22,221 bases of DNA from an uncultured Bacillota bacterium (lineage in GTDB: Bacteria > Bacillota > Clostridia > Lachnospirales > Lachnospiraceae), in the NCBI GenBank assembly GCA_905200905.1, contig CAJKMA010000043.1, positions 1 to 22,221 of the forward strand, in the 5' to 3' direction. This document shows positions 15,101 through 22,015 of this stretch, in pieces. Positions within the stretch are counted from its first letter, which is position 1; every line of letters begins with the position of its first letter. The position numbers were made by a program, and so were the translations under genes. Under the pieces are notes generated by a model. That model was not told the origin of the DNA. It ran no database searches and was given only the letters and a program-made list of their open reading frames with translations.

Positions 15101-15160
15101 ACATAGAAAAACTACCTCGAAACTTTTATAAGCAAAGAGGTGGTATTTCTATGTTTTTGT
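15101..15160 (+). terminator. Terminator hairpin in the leader, attenuator candidate
   Basis: 18-base arms (15101-15118 with 15137-15154) pair with one mismatch and one G-T wobble around an 18-base loop, followed by TTTTTGTT. It lies between the promoter and the first gene of the operon, so most transcripts should stop at about 70 nt unless termination is relieved. No alternative antiterminator pairing is obvious. Confidence 0.75.
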
Positions 15161-15195
15161 TATCATTATAAAAGCTTGACAGAGAGGATTTTACT

Positions 15196-15789
15196 ATGTC
15201 GCCTGCAGTTTTTCTGGAAATGACCCTGACGGCATGTATTACGGTGTGGTCACCGGGACCAAATAATATTTTACTGCTGTCATCAGCCAGCAAATATGGA
15301 TTCAAAAAGAATCTGCCCTTTATGTTTGGGATTTGGACAGGATCCCTGTCCCTGATGATTTTGAGCGGTATTTTTTGTAAGACTCTGGCCTCTATTGTGC
15401 CTGGGATTCAGCCGGTTATGAAGTATGTGGGGGGCATTTATATGTTGTATCTGGCATATAAAACATTCCAAAGACTTCCACCGGGAGAAAATGATGCAGA
15501 AAAAGAGCCCCACTATCTTATGGGATTTTTTCTGCAGCTTATTAATGTAAAAATTATCATCTATGGGCTTACTATGTTTTCGTCGTTTATCTTACCTCAT
15601 GTAAGCCGGATTCCGCTGCTTTTAGGGTTTGCTTTTTATCTTATGATATTGGGGGCAATTGGAAATTTAATCTGGGCTTTTGCCGGAAATGTTTTGAAGA
15701 TATTCTACGGAAAGCATTATAAAGGGATGAATGCAGTTATGGCACTGCTGCTTGTCTGGTGTGCTTTGCGTGTAGTAGGGATTTGTTAA
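15196..15789 (+). CDS. LysE/RhtB-family amino-acid exporter
   Basis: A 197-aa membrane protein with about six hydrophobic helices. The family signature is near the N-terminus (SPGPNNILLLSSASKYG, residues 19-35). A second conserved block follows (VGGIYMLYLAYKTF) and then a Gly-Phe-Leu-Gln-x-x-x-N(V)K segment (about 113-123), as in LysE-type exporters of amino acids and related metabolites. The substrate is not predictable. Length is normal for the family. AGAGAGGA precedes the ATG by about seven bases. It is the first gene of a probable three-gene operon, with 26 bp to the dehydrogenase gene, and sits behind an attenuator-like leader. Confidence 0.88.
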   Translation: MSPAVFLEMTLTACITVWSPGPNNILLLSSASKYGFKKNLPFMFGIWTGSLSLMILSGIFCKTLASIVPGIQPVMKYVGGIYMLYLAYKTFQRLPPGENDAEKEPHYLMGFFLQLINVKIIIYGLTMFSSFILPHVSRIPLLLGFAFYLMILGAIGNLIWAFAGNVLKIFYGKHYKGMNAVMALLLVWCALRVVGIC

Positions 15790-15815
15790 AAAAGAGAAGA
15801 AATGGGGGATAGGAA

Positions 15816-16856
15816 ATGCTTGCATATACATATAAAGAGCAGGGAAAATTTGTATTAGAAGAAAAAGAAAAACCGGGGATTTTAGAGGAGCAGGATGCCA
15901 TTGTCCGGGTAACGCTGGCAAGTATCTGTTCCAGTGATATCCATATTAAACATGGTGCAGTGCCAAGGGCAGTTCCAGGTATTACGGTAGGCCATGAGAT
16001 GGTAGGAATCGTAGAAGAGGTTGGAAACCAGGTGACAAAGGTTAAGCCAGGAGACAGAGTGACGGTGAATGTGGAAACCTTCTGTGGAGAATGTTATTTT
16101 TGTCAGCATGGTTTTGTAAATAACTGTACAGATAAAAATGGCGGATGGGCACTTGGCTGCCGGATTGATGGCGGACAGGCAGAATATGTCCGTGTTCCTT
16201 ATGCAAATCAGGGCTTGAATAAGATTGCAGATTCCATTACAGACGAAGAGGCTTTGTTCGTAGGAGATGTGCTTGCCACAGGATTCTGGGCTGCAAGAAT
16301 TTCAGAAATCAGCCAGGAGGATACCGTTGTAATCCTTGGCGGAGGTCCCACTGGTATCTGCACGCTTCTGTGTGTGATGCTGAAACAGCCGAAAAATATT
16401 ATTTTATGTGAGGTAGATCCGGTGAGAATCGCCTTTGTAAAAGAACATTATCCGGAGGTTCTGGTGGTAAATCCTGCAGAGTGTGATGTAGAAACCTTTG
16501 TAAAAGAGCATAGTGAGCATGGTGGAGCAGACCGTGTTCTGGAAGTGGCAGGAGGTTCTCAGACCTTTGAACTGGCATGGAAAGTGGCAAGACCAAATGC
16601 CATTGTAACCATTGTAGCACTCTATGAGGAGAGTCAGAGCATTCCGTTGCCTAAAATGTATGGAAAAAACCTGATTTTTAAGACTGGTGGAGTAGATGGA
16701 TGCGACTGTGATGAAATCTTAAAACTGATAGAAGAGAAGAAAATTGATACCACACCACTGATTACCCATACCTTTTCGCTGAGGGAAATTGAGCATGCGT
16801 ATGATATTTTTGAGCATCGAAAAGAGAATGTAATTAAAGTGGCGATTCGGCCATAG
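15816..16856 (+). CDS. Zinc-dependent medium-chain alcohol dehydrogenase
   Basis: A 346-aa cytosolic oxidoreductase. Catalytic zinc ligands fit Cys38 (ICSSDIH), His60-Glu61 (GHE) and Asp151 (GDVLATG). The Asp is as in the Thermoanaerobacter secondary alcohol dehydrogenase group, rather than the Cys of horse-liver-type enzymes. The structural zinc loop is complete (Cys90, 93, 96, 104). The Rossmann motif is LGGGPTG (174-180), and an acidic residue at the end of the second strand (CEVD) hints at NAD(H) preference. The substrate is probably a small alcohol, aldehyde or polyol. GGGGGATAGGAA precedes the start. The gene sits between two exporters (26 and 25 bp gaps), so the three products may handle one metabolite or drug, which is inference only. 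Confidence 0.9.
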   Translation: MLAYTYKEQGKFVLEEKEKPGILEEQDAIVRVTLASICSSDIHIKHGAVPRAVPGITVGHEMVGIVEEVGNQVTKVKPGDRVTVNVETFCGECYFCQHGFVNNCTDKNGGWALGCRIDGGQAEYVRVPYANQGLNKIADSITDEEALFVGDVLATGFWAARISEISQEDTVVILGGGPTGICTLLCVMLKQPKNIILCEVDPVRIAFVKEHYPEVLVVNPAECDVETFVKEHSEHGGADRVLEVAGGSQTFELAWKVARPNAIVTIVALYEESQSIPLPKMYGKNLIFKTGGVDGCDCDEILKLIEEKKIDTTPLITHTFSLREIEHAYDIFEHRKENVIKVAIRP

Positions 16857-16881
16857 ATAGAATAGTTAGGAAAGTAGGAAA

Positions 16882-18273
16882 ATGAAAAAGAAAAAAAATA
16901 TAGGATATAAAAAAGAGTTGTTTTTGGCGATTGTTACCCTGGCATGGCCTACCTTGCTGGAGCAGATGCTGCAGACTCTGGTGCAATATATTGATGCAGC
17001 CATGGTCGGAAGAATCGGTGCAGATGCAACTGCAACAGTAGGAATGAGTACGTCAGTGACCTGGCTTGTGAATGGGCCATTATTTGCAATGGGAATCGGG
17101 TTTATGGCATTTATTTCCAAGAGTATGGGTGCAAAATCGTATAAAGAAGTGCAGAGAGCATCAGTACAGTCTGTTCTGGTTACCATTGCAGCAGGACTGG
17201 GAGTAGGTGTACTCACACTGCTGATCAGCCCGGTGCTTCCGGTCTGGATGGGAGTAGAAGAAAAAATAAGACAGGATGCTTCGCTTTATTTTGCCATCAT
17301 CTGTCTTCCCATGTTGTTTCGAAGTGCGATTATTATTTTCGGAGCAGTTTTAAGGGCAGTTGGAGATACGAAAACCCCTATGCTGGTAAATGTTTGCATG
17401 AATATCATCAATATTATTTTAAATTATATTTTTATTTACGATACACGTATGATACAGATTGCAGGAAAAAATGTGAAAATGTTTGGTTTTGGATACGGAG
17501 CTGTTGGAGCGGGAATCGGTACGGCAGTTTCCTTTGTGGTGGGAGGAATCCTGATGACCATTGCCTTATATAAGAATTCTTATGTGTCGCCAAAAGGATG
17601 CAAAATCAGGCCTGAAAGAATTATTCTTGAACCCTGTATCCGTGTAGGACTGCCGGTTGCAATGGAACGTATGGCAACCTGTCTAGGACATGTTGTGTTT
17701 GCATCTTTGGTAACTGGACTGGGAACGGTGGCATTTGCGGCACATTCCATAGCACTTACCGTAGAACAGGCCTTTTATATTCCGGGATATGGCATGCAGA
17801 CAGCTTCCGCTACACTTGCAGGAAATGCCATAGGTGCAAAAGATGAGAAACGCCTGCACGCATTAACAAGAATGCTTATTGTTATGATTCTTGTGGTTAT
17901 GACAGTTTCAGGTGCATTGCTATTTATATTTGCACCGCAGCTTCTGTCTATTTTTACAAAAGAACACGAAGTAATTGCACTTGGCACAGTGGTGCTTCGG
18001 ATGGTGGCAGTTTCAGAGCCTATGTTTGGTGTTCTGGTTATTTTGGAAGGAATCTTTAATGGAGTGGGCGATACCGTGAAACCGTTCTATTATGCTCTTT
18101 TCAGTATGTGGGGTGTAAGAGTGTTCCTCACCTTCCTCTGCGTCAATGTATTCCATCTGGGATTATATGCAGTCTGGGGCTGTATGATTGCCAACAATGT
18201 ATGTCTGGGAAGTTTGTTTATCATACGTTATTTCAGAGGGGAATGGAATCCTTTGAAGAAAAAAATTGGGTGA
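16882..18273 (+). CDS. MATE-family multidrug/Na+ antiporter
   Basis: A 463-aa protein with about twelve membrane helices in two similar halves, the normal MATE length and layout. Characteristic segments are AWPTLLEQMLQTLVQYIDAAMVG near the start, GAVLRAVGDTKTPMLVN in the first half, and GIFNGVGDTVKPFYYALF in the second. The repeated R/G-x-GDT-x-P motif is typical of NorM/DinF-like transporters. It exports cationic compounds using an ion gradient; substrate unknown. The N-terminus is very Lys-rich. A TAGGAAAGTAGGA sequence provides the ribosome binding site. It is the last gene of the exporter/dehydrogenase operon and ends just before a terminator. Confidence 0.92.
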   Translation: MKKKKNIGYKKELFLAIVTLAWPTLLEQMLQTLVQYIDAAMVGRIGADATATVGMSTSVTWLVNGPLFAMGIGFMAFISKSMGAKSYKEVQRASVQSVLVTIAAGLGVGVLTLLISPVLPVWMGVEEKIRQDASLYFAIICLPMLFRSAIIIFGAVLRAVGDTKTPMLVNVCMNIINIILNYIFIYDTRMIQIAGKNVKMFGFGYGAVGAGIGTAVSFVVGGILMTIALYKNSYVSPKGCKIRPERIILEPCIRVGLPVAMERMATCLGHVVFASLVTGLGTVAFAAHSIALTVEQAFYIPGYGMQTASATLAGNAIGAKDEKRLHALTRMLIVMILVVMTVSGALLFIFAPQLLSIFTKEHEVIALGTVVLRMVAVSEPMFGVLVILEGIFNGVGDTVKPFYYALFSMWGVRVFLTFLCVNVFHLGLYAVWGCMIANNVCLGSLFIIRYFRGEWNPLKKKIG

Positions 18274-18280
18274 AAAGTGT

Positions 18281-18317
18281 AAGGGGGATGTCAGGATATT
18301 TCTTGGCATCCCCCTTT
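18281..18317 (+). terminator. Terminator hairpin after the MATE gene
   Basis: The 13-bp arms at 18281-18293 and 18304-18316 pair with one G-T wobble. The T-tract after it is short (TT-T). The 225-bp gap to the next gene otherwise holds a weak promoter and a short open minus-strand tail. Confidence 0.7.
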
Positions 18318-18408
18318 CAAGTTAAAACTCAAGAATATTCATAAAGTCTTCTTTTGTCAATGTGGAAACTGTATTTTAGAAGGTCTTTTTATATTCCAGC
18401 TATTATTG

Positions 18409-18414
18409 TATAAT
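18409..18414 (+). promoter_or_regulatory. Possible -10 box for the DUF3791/DUF3990 cassette
   Basis: A consensus TATAAT preceded directly by TG, 85 bp before the first gene of the cassette. No convincing -35 box is visible in the A/T-rich DNA upstream. Confidence 0.4.
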
Positions 18415-18498
18415 GAAAAATAATGGAACAATGGGTATGAGAAAAATAGAGGGCTTACGAGGTAAATAATCGTTTGCCAAAGAAGTAGGAGGTTTTGC

Positions 18499-18717
18499 AT
18501 GAGTGACAAGAAAAAGAAAATAGGTTTTACTGTTGCATGTGTAAACGAATTTGCACAACACCATAATCTCAGCATACAAGAAGCATTTCGTTACCTTTTT
18601 CAATTTAAAGGTATTGCGTTTATAAAAGAAAACTATGAAGTTGAACATACTTTAGATTTTGCAACGATAATAGAAGATTTAGGAATATTGTGCCGGAAAA
18701 ACGGAGGTCTGTTATGA
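18499..18717 (+). CDS. DUF3791-family small protein (putative antitoxin partner)
   Basis: A 72-aa helical cytosolic protein. The pattern FTVACVNEFAQHHNLSIQEAFRYL, then a glycine, then ENYEVEHTLDF and a final helix with an acidic ED, matches DUF3791. That family is usually encoded directly before a DUF3990 gene. Predicted role: antitoxin or immunity partner (inference from gene order). AGTAGGAGG lies seven bases before the ATG. Its stop overlaps the next start by four bases (ATGA), so the two are translationally coupled. The segment is clearly more A/T-rich than the neighbouring metabolic genes, suggesting horizontal acquisition. Confidence 0.75.
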   Translation: MSDKKKKIGFTVACVNEFAQHHNLSIQEAFRYLFQFKGIAFIKENYEVEHTLDFATIIEDLGILCRKNGGLL

Positions 18718-19217
18718 GATTATATCATGGAAGTAATATTGCAATTGATAGTATAAATTTAGCAATGTGTAGACCGTATAAAGATTTCGGAAAAGGCTTT
18801 TATTTAACAGACATAAAAGAACAGGCAGAAAAAATGGCTGTAAGAGTGTCCAAAATCTATGGCGGTTCTCCTGTTGTAAATACCTATGAAATACAAGATG
18901 ATTTCAGAAAAATAGAATCTCTCAAGGTTAAAGATTTCGGTTTAGAAACAACGGAAGAATGGGCAAAATTTGTTATGAATAATAGAAATCGAACATTTAC
19001 AAATGTGAAAGATACTTTGTGTAATAAGGATAATAAATATGACATTGTTATGGGACCTGTTGCGGATGATAATATGGCATTGTTATTTCGTCAGTATGAA
19101 AATGAAATTATTGATTTTGAAACCTTATTGAAAGGAATGATATATAAAAAGACATCATCGCAGTATTCTTTTCATACAGAAAAAAGTATAAAACTTTTGC
19201 GAAAGGTAGGAATTTAA
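18714..19217 (+). CDS. DUF3990-family ADP-ribosyltransferase-like protein (putative toxin)
   Basis: A 167-aa cytosolic protein. The N-terminus RLYHGS (His5) and DFGKGFYLT (Tyr30) fit the His and Tyr positions of PARP/diphtheria-toxin-like ADP-ribosyltransferases, which bind NAD+. Later blocks YDIVMGPVADDNM (109-121) and SSQYSFHTEKSIKLL (148-162) are typical of DUF3990. A catalytic Glu is not certain; the acidic cluster around 129-136 is a candidate. Target unknown. The open frame extends upstream to 18690, but the ATG at 18714 has GGAGG at the right distance and begins at the family N-terminus. The four-base overlap with the DUF3791 gene, and the third gene one base downstream, make a compact cassette. 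Confidence 0.75.
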   Translation: MRLYHGSNIAIDSINLAMCRPYKDFGKGFYLTDIKEQAEKMAVRVSKIYGGSPVVNTYEIQDDFRKIESLKVKDFGLETTEEWAKFVMNNRNRTFTNVKDTLCNKDNKYDIVMGPVADDNMALLFRQYENEIIDFETLLKGMIYKKTSSQYSFHTEKSIKLLRKVGI

Positions 19218-19218
19218 T

Positions 19219-19449
19219 ATGGGTAAGCAGGAGCAGTTGATTGAATATATTGTTCAGGATATTGTTGATATGTTTTCTTCAGATCAGAATATAGAATATG
19301 ATGAGGCTATGAATCGATTTTATAATTCAGAGGTCTTTGAAAAACTTCAGGATAAAGAGACTGGTTTATATATGGAAAGCTCAGAATATGTGTATGATCT
19401 TTTTAGAGATGAGATGAATTTTGGACATATTGTTCAAGCAGAAATATAA
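19219..19449 (+). CDS. Small acidic protein, third gene of the DUF3990 cassette
   Basis: A 76-aa acidic, mostly helical protein (pattern EYIVQDIVDMF, then YDEAMNRFYNSEVFEKLQDKETGLYMESSEYVYDLFRDEM). It starts one base after the DUF3990 stop, with AAAGGTAGGA upstream, so it is cotranscribed and probably coupled. I do not recognise a named domain with confidence. Its size, charge and position fit an antitoxin or accessory factor. It could instead be a second partner alongside DUF3791. It ends close to a strong hairpin. Confidence 0.65.
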   Translation: MGKQEQLIEYIVQDIVDMFSSDQNIEYDEAMNRFYNSEVFEKLQDKETGLYMESSEYVYDLFRDEMNFGHIVQAEI

Positions 19450-19455
19450 GATTCA

Positions 19456-19486
19456 CAGCGGGTATGAGAATACCCCATACCCGCTG
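19456..19486. terminator. Hairpin between the cassette and the converging two-component operon
   Basis: A perfect 11-bp G/C-rich stem (CAGCGGGTATG with its complement) and a 9-base loop, placed seven bases after the cassette stop codon. There is no clear T-run on either strand, so termination may be partial. It serves the plus-strand cassette and possibly the minus-strand kinase gene. Confidence 0.55.
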
Positions 19487-19509
19487 ATCGACTTCGCAAA
19501 GAGAAAGGT

Positions 19510-20859
19510 TCAGTTATTACAACCTGCAAAAAAAGTAAGCTGAATGGCAAATTCCTGTTTTTGTTCGGAATACAGTATCTGTCCATTTAAAAGGGACATC
19601 ATCTTTTCCACACTTCGCAGGCCAATATGAGTGCTTTGAACAGGAGAATCCGTTTCCTTGATTTTGTTTTTAATTCGGATTTTCAGTTCCTCTGATTCGT
19701 AAGAAACATCAATCAAAACAGGGGCGGATTTATCTCCATATTTTAAAATATTGGAAAATAAATTTTGGAAGATTCGTTTTATCATGGTTGCATCACCAGT
19801 AAAAGGAGCTTCCAGATTTGCCTCTGCTATGACTGGAGTCATCTCCCAGGAAAAACCTGCAAGGTGAATGTAATCTGCATTTTCCTTTAAACAGTCATAA
19901 AAGAAGGAGAAGGGCAAAGGTTCCAAATCAGGGGTTTCCTTTTCCTCATAAACCAATGCATATTCAAACATCCGGTCTGTCATATCTTTGATGTCTTTTG
20001 TTTTTTGCAGGCATCGTCTCAGATATTCTTCCTCCATTTCAGGAGATTTTTTCAGATGCAATACCTCTAAGTATCCATTCAGAATCGTGAGAGGAGTCCT
20101 CAGGTCATGGGATAATGCAGTAATTAAATCTTGATTAGCCTGACGGCTTTCCTGTTCCTGCTGAAGAGTGTCCGCCAGTGTGATCCGGAGTTGGTTCAAT
20201 TCTGAAGACAGGATACCGATTTCATCCTCGGGATACTGTGGAAGAGCTGTCTTTAAATCTCCGGATGCCATTTGCAGAACACCATGTTCAATCTTAGAAA
20301 TTTGCCTCATTTTGTGAGAGATAAAACAAAGGATAACAGATAAAAAAAGTAAAAAAGAAACACACAGACAGAACAGAACATACGGGTATAGGAACATGGT
20401 ATTATGATAAAAGTACACCTTAATGATTGCAGAACCGTTTCGGAATTCTGCCGGAAATTCCCGGGTATTTTCACCTTCCCCGCCTGTTATGCGGTAACCA
20501 AAATCAAAAAAAGTCCGAAAAGTACTGTCTTCCATGGCACTTGCATATTTTCCGGCACGATAGTAGCCATCAGAACCATAAATATAAATGCTGGTATAGT
20601 CATCCCCTAAATCAAACCAGGGCTGGAGCTTTTGAATGGCTTCGGTGTCTGTTTCGGACTCAGGAAGGTCATATTTTGCCGCTTCTTCACAAAGCATGTC
20701 AAAAAAGTTTTCATCACCATGAAGTGGTGAAAAATGAAAGATAGGATCAAGAGCTTCAAAAACAGTATATTTGTTGTACCAGAGAAACTGGAAAAGAGAA
20801 AAACATAGGATGCCAGTAATGAAAATGAGAAGTGCCAGTTTTGTCCGGATTTTCCTCAA
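19510..20859 (-). CDS. Sensor histidine kinase
   Basis: A 449-aa membrane kinase. It has helix 1 (about 7-27), an extracytoplasmic sensor of about 130 residues, helix 2 (about 157-180), a HAMP region (181-235), the H-box SHDLRTPL with phospho-acceptor His251, and the N-box NLFSNILKYG (366-375). The ATP-binding region has THIGLRSVEKMM (410-421) but lacks a recognisable DxGxG G1 box, as in some peptide-antibiotic-sensing kinases. Its start is odd: the first usable codon is TTG at 20859, with GCGGAG just upstream, lying inside the response-regulator frame. An in-frame stop blocks any further start. No ATG exists where one is expected, consistent with a deletion at the gene junction. It partners the overlapping response regulator. 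Confidence 0.88.
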   Translation of the reverse strand: MRKIRTKLALLIFITGILCFSLFQFLWYNKYTVFEALDPIFHFSPLHGDENFFDMLCEEAAKYDLPESETDTEAIQKLQPWFDLGDDYTSIYIYGSDGYYRAGKYASAMEDSTFRTFFDFGYRITGGEGENTREFPAEFRNGSAIIKVYFYHNTMFLYPYVLFCLCVSFLLFLSVILCFISHKMRQISKIEHGVLQMASGDLKTALPQYPEDEIGILSSELNQLRITLADTLQQEQESRQANQDLITALSHDLRTPLTILNGYLEVLHLKKSPEMEEEYLRRCLQKTKDIKDMTDRMFEYALVYEEKETPDLEPLPFSFFYDCLKENADYIHLAGFSWEMTPVIAEANLEAPFTGDATMIKRIFQNLFSNILKYGDKSAPVLIDVSYESEELKIRIKNKIKETDSPVQSTHIGLRSVEKMMSLLNGQILYSEQKQEFAIQLTFFAGCNN

Positions 20860-21493
20860 TTTTTCTCCGCAGATTCCGCATATGTACCATCACCGTATTA
20901 TTTGCTCCATAATAATAGGGTTCTTCCCATATAGATTCATACAGATGCTCCGCAGAAAAGACCTGTCCGTGGTGTTTGATTAAAAGAACAAGTATGCGGT
21001 ATTCGGTATTGGTCAGTTCTATTATGCATCCATTTTTGGCGACTTCTTCCGTCTGTTCATTAATGGTAAGTCCGTGATAAGAGAGCGTTTTTGAAGGTTT
21101 TTTGGATTCTGTTTTTCCTTTATATACTTGGTAACGGCGTATGAGTGCTTTTGTCCGGCTGATTAGTTCATTATAGGAAAAAGGTTTAGCAAGATAGTCA
21201 TCTCCTCCGCTGGAAAACCCAAGGGTTTTATCACTGTCTTTTGTACGTGCACTCAAAAAAAGTATGGGGGCATTGCTGGTCTTGCGTATTTCCAGACAGG
21301 TCTGATAGCCATTGATTCCGGGCATCATAATGTCTAAAATAATCAAGTCAAAATCCTGTTTTTTTAATGTACCAAGAGCAGTCTGGCCGTCCTTTGCCTG
21401 AAAGGTCTCAAACCCTTCTCCTTTTAACAAAATTTCTATAATCTCCCGTATTTCCGGGTTGTCATCTACAATCAGTATCTTTGATGTATCCAT
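20756..21493 (-). CDS. OmpR/VanR-family response regulator with aberrant C-terminus
   Basis: A 245-aa DNA-binding regulator. The receiver domain (about 4-118) has the acidic pair D10-D11, phospho-acceptor Asp54 (ILDIMMPG), the SAR segment and Lys103 (KPF). The winged-helix domain starts near 133 and includes the recognition helix segment NNTVMVHMRNLRRKIE (198-213). After NPDK (215-218) the expected final wing, typically YIKTVWGxGYR, is absent. Instead 27 unrelated residues are read from the kinase gene in the wrong frame. The wing normally contacts DNA, so function may be changed or lost. CAGGAGGTAAA precedes the ATG. The overlap with the kinase gene is 104 bases, far more than usual. Confidence 0.88.
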   Translation of the reverse strand: MDTSKILIVDDNPEIREIIEILLKGEGFETFQAKDGQTALGTLKKQDFDLIILDIMMPGINGYQTCLEIRKTSNAPILFLSARTKDSDKTLGFSSGGDDYLAKPFSYNELISRTKALIRRYQVYKGKTESKKPSKTLSYHGLTINEQTEEVAKNGCIIELTNTEYRILVLLIKHHGQVFSAEHLYESIWEEPYYYGANNTVMVHMRNLRRKIEENPDKTGTSHFHYWHPMFFSFPVSLVQQIYCF

Positions 21494-21520
21494 AAGTTTA
21501 CCTCCTGATTTCCTGAGTAT

Positions 21521-21526
21521 ATTATA
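21521..21526 (-). promoter_or_regulatory. -10 box of the response regulator/kinase operon
   Basis: TATAAT on the minus strand, 28 bp before the regulator start codon. The -35 region (TCTTTA) is weak, which would suit activator-dependent expression. Confidence 0.5.
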
Positions 21527-21552
21527 GCAAAAATAAATGTAAATAAAGAAAA

Positions 21553-21592
21553 ATTAAGGAAATATTAAGAAATAATTTGTCTTTAATTTAAG
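21553..21592. promoter_or_regulatory. Candidate OmpR-type operator: direct repeats at helical spacing
   Basis: ATTAAG at 21553-21558 and at 21564-21569 lie exactly 11 bp apart, followed by TTTAAG at 21587-21592. Two hexamers one helical turn apart are the usual binding pattern of OmpR/PhoP-type regulators. They lie between the divergent regulator operon and gtrA, upstream of a possible TTGTCT (21577-21582) for gtrA. Confidence 0.4.
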
Positions 21593-21628
21593 AAAAAACT
21601 GCTAAATTGTTTTCAAGAGGTGAAGAAA

Positions 21629-22015
21629 ATGAACTGGGAGATGGCTCGTTACATCATTGCCGGTATCTGTACTACGCTTGTAAATATTGGGATTTTTTCT
21701 GTCTTGAAGTATGGTGCCGGGATGAGAATGCAGATGGCAAATATTATTTCTATTTTAGCTGCTATTGCTTTTGCATTTGTTATCAATAAAAAGTTTGTAT
21801 TTCGTAAAAAAAGCAAAGATGGATTAGGGAAAGAACTTCTTAGTTTTTGTAGTATGCGGATGATTTCTATGGGAATCGAAGTACTGGGTATGTATGGCTT
21901 AACAGAATTAAGTTCTGTGCCAGACCTGGCTGCGAAGGTTGTTTTACAGATGATTGTAATTGGAATGAACTATATAATTAGCAAGTTATATATATTTCGG
22001 GAGGACAAGAGATGA
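21629..22015 (+). CDS. GtrA-family membrane protein
   Basis: A 128-aa protein with four hydrophobic helices: MARYIIAGICTTLVNIGIFSVL; ANIISILAAIAFAFVINKKFVF; a third around 70-90; and a final VLQMIVIGMNYIISKLYIF. The NKKFVF and SKLYIF ends are hallmark GtrA features. The family helps move undecaprenyl-phosphate-linked sugars across the membrane for decoration of wall or surface polymers. AGAGGTG lies upstream of the ATG; a GTG at 21620 is a weaker alternative that would add three residues. Its stop overlaps the next start by four bases (ATGA). It is divergent from the two-component operon and may be a target of that system. Confidence 0.88.
   Translation: MNWEMARYIIAGICTTLVNIGIFSVLKYGAGMRMQMANIISILAAIAFAFVINKKFVFRKKSKDGLGKELLSFCSMRMISMGIEVLGMYGLTELSSVPDLAAKVVLQMIVIGMNYIISKLYIFREDKR

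Noticed and set aside
15101..15160. T-box riboswitch, because of GAGGTGGTA near the leader terminator
   Set aside because: The leader from the promoter is only about 70 nt, too short for Stem I and specifier loop, and the full T-box sequence is not present.
18281..19490. Insertion sequence or integrated element around the DUF3990 cassette
   Set aside because: No transposase, integrase, terminal inverted repeats or target duplication seen; only base composition suggests transfer.
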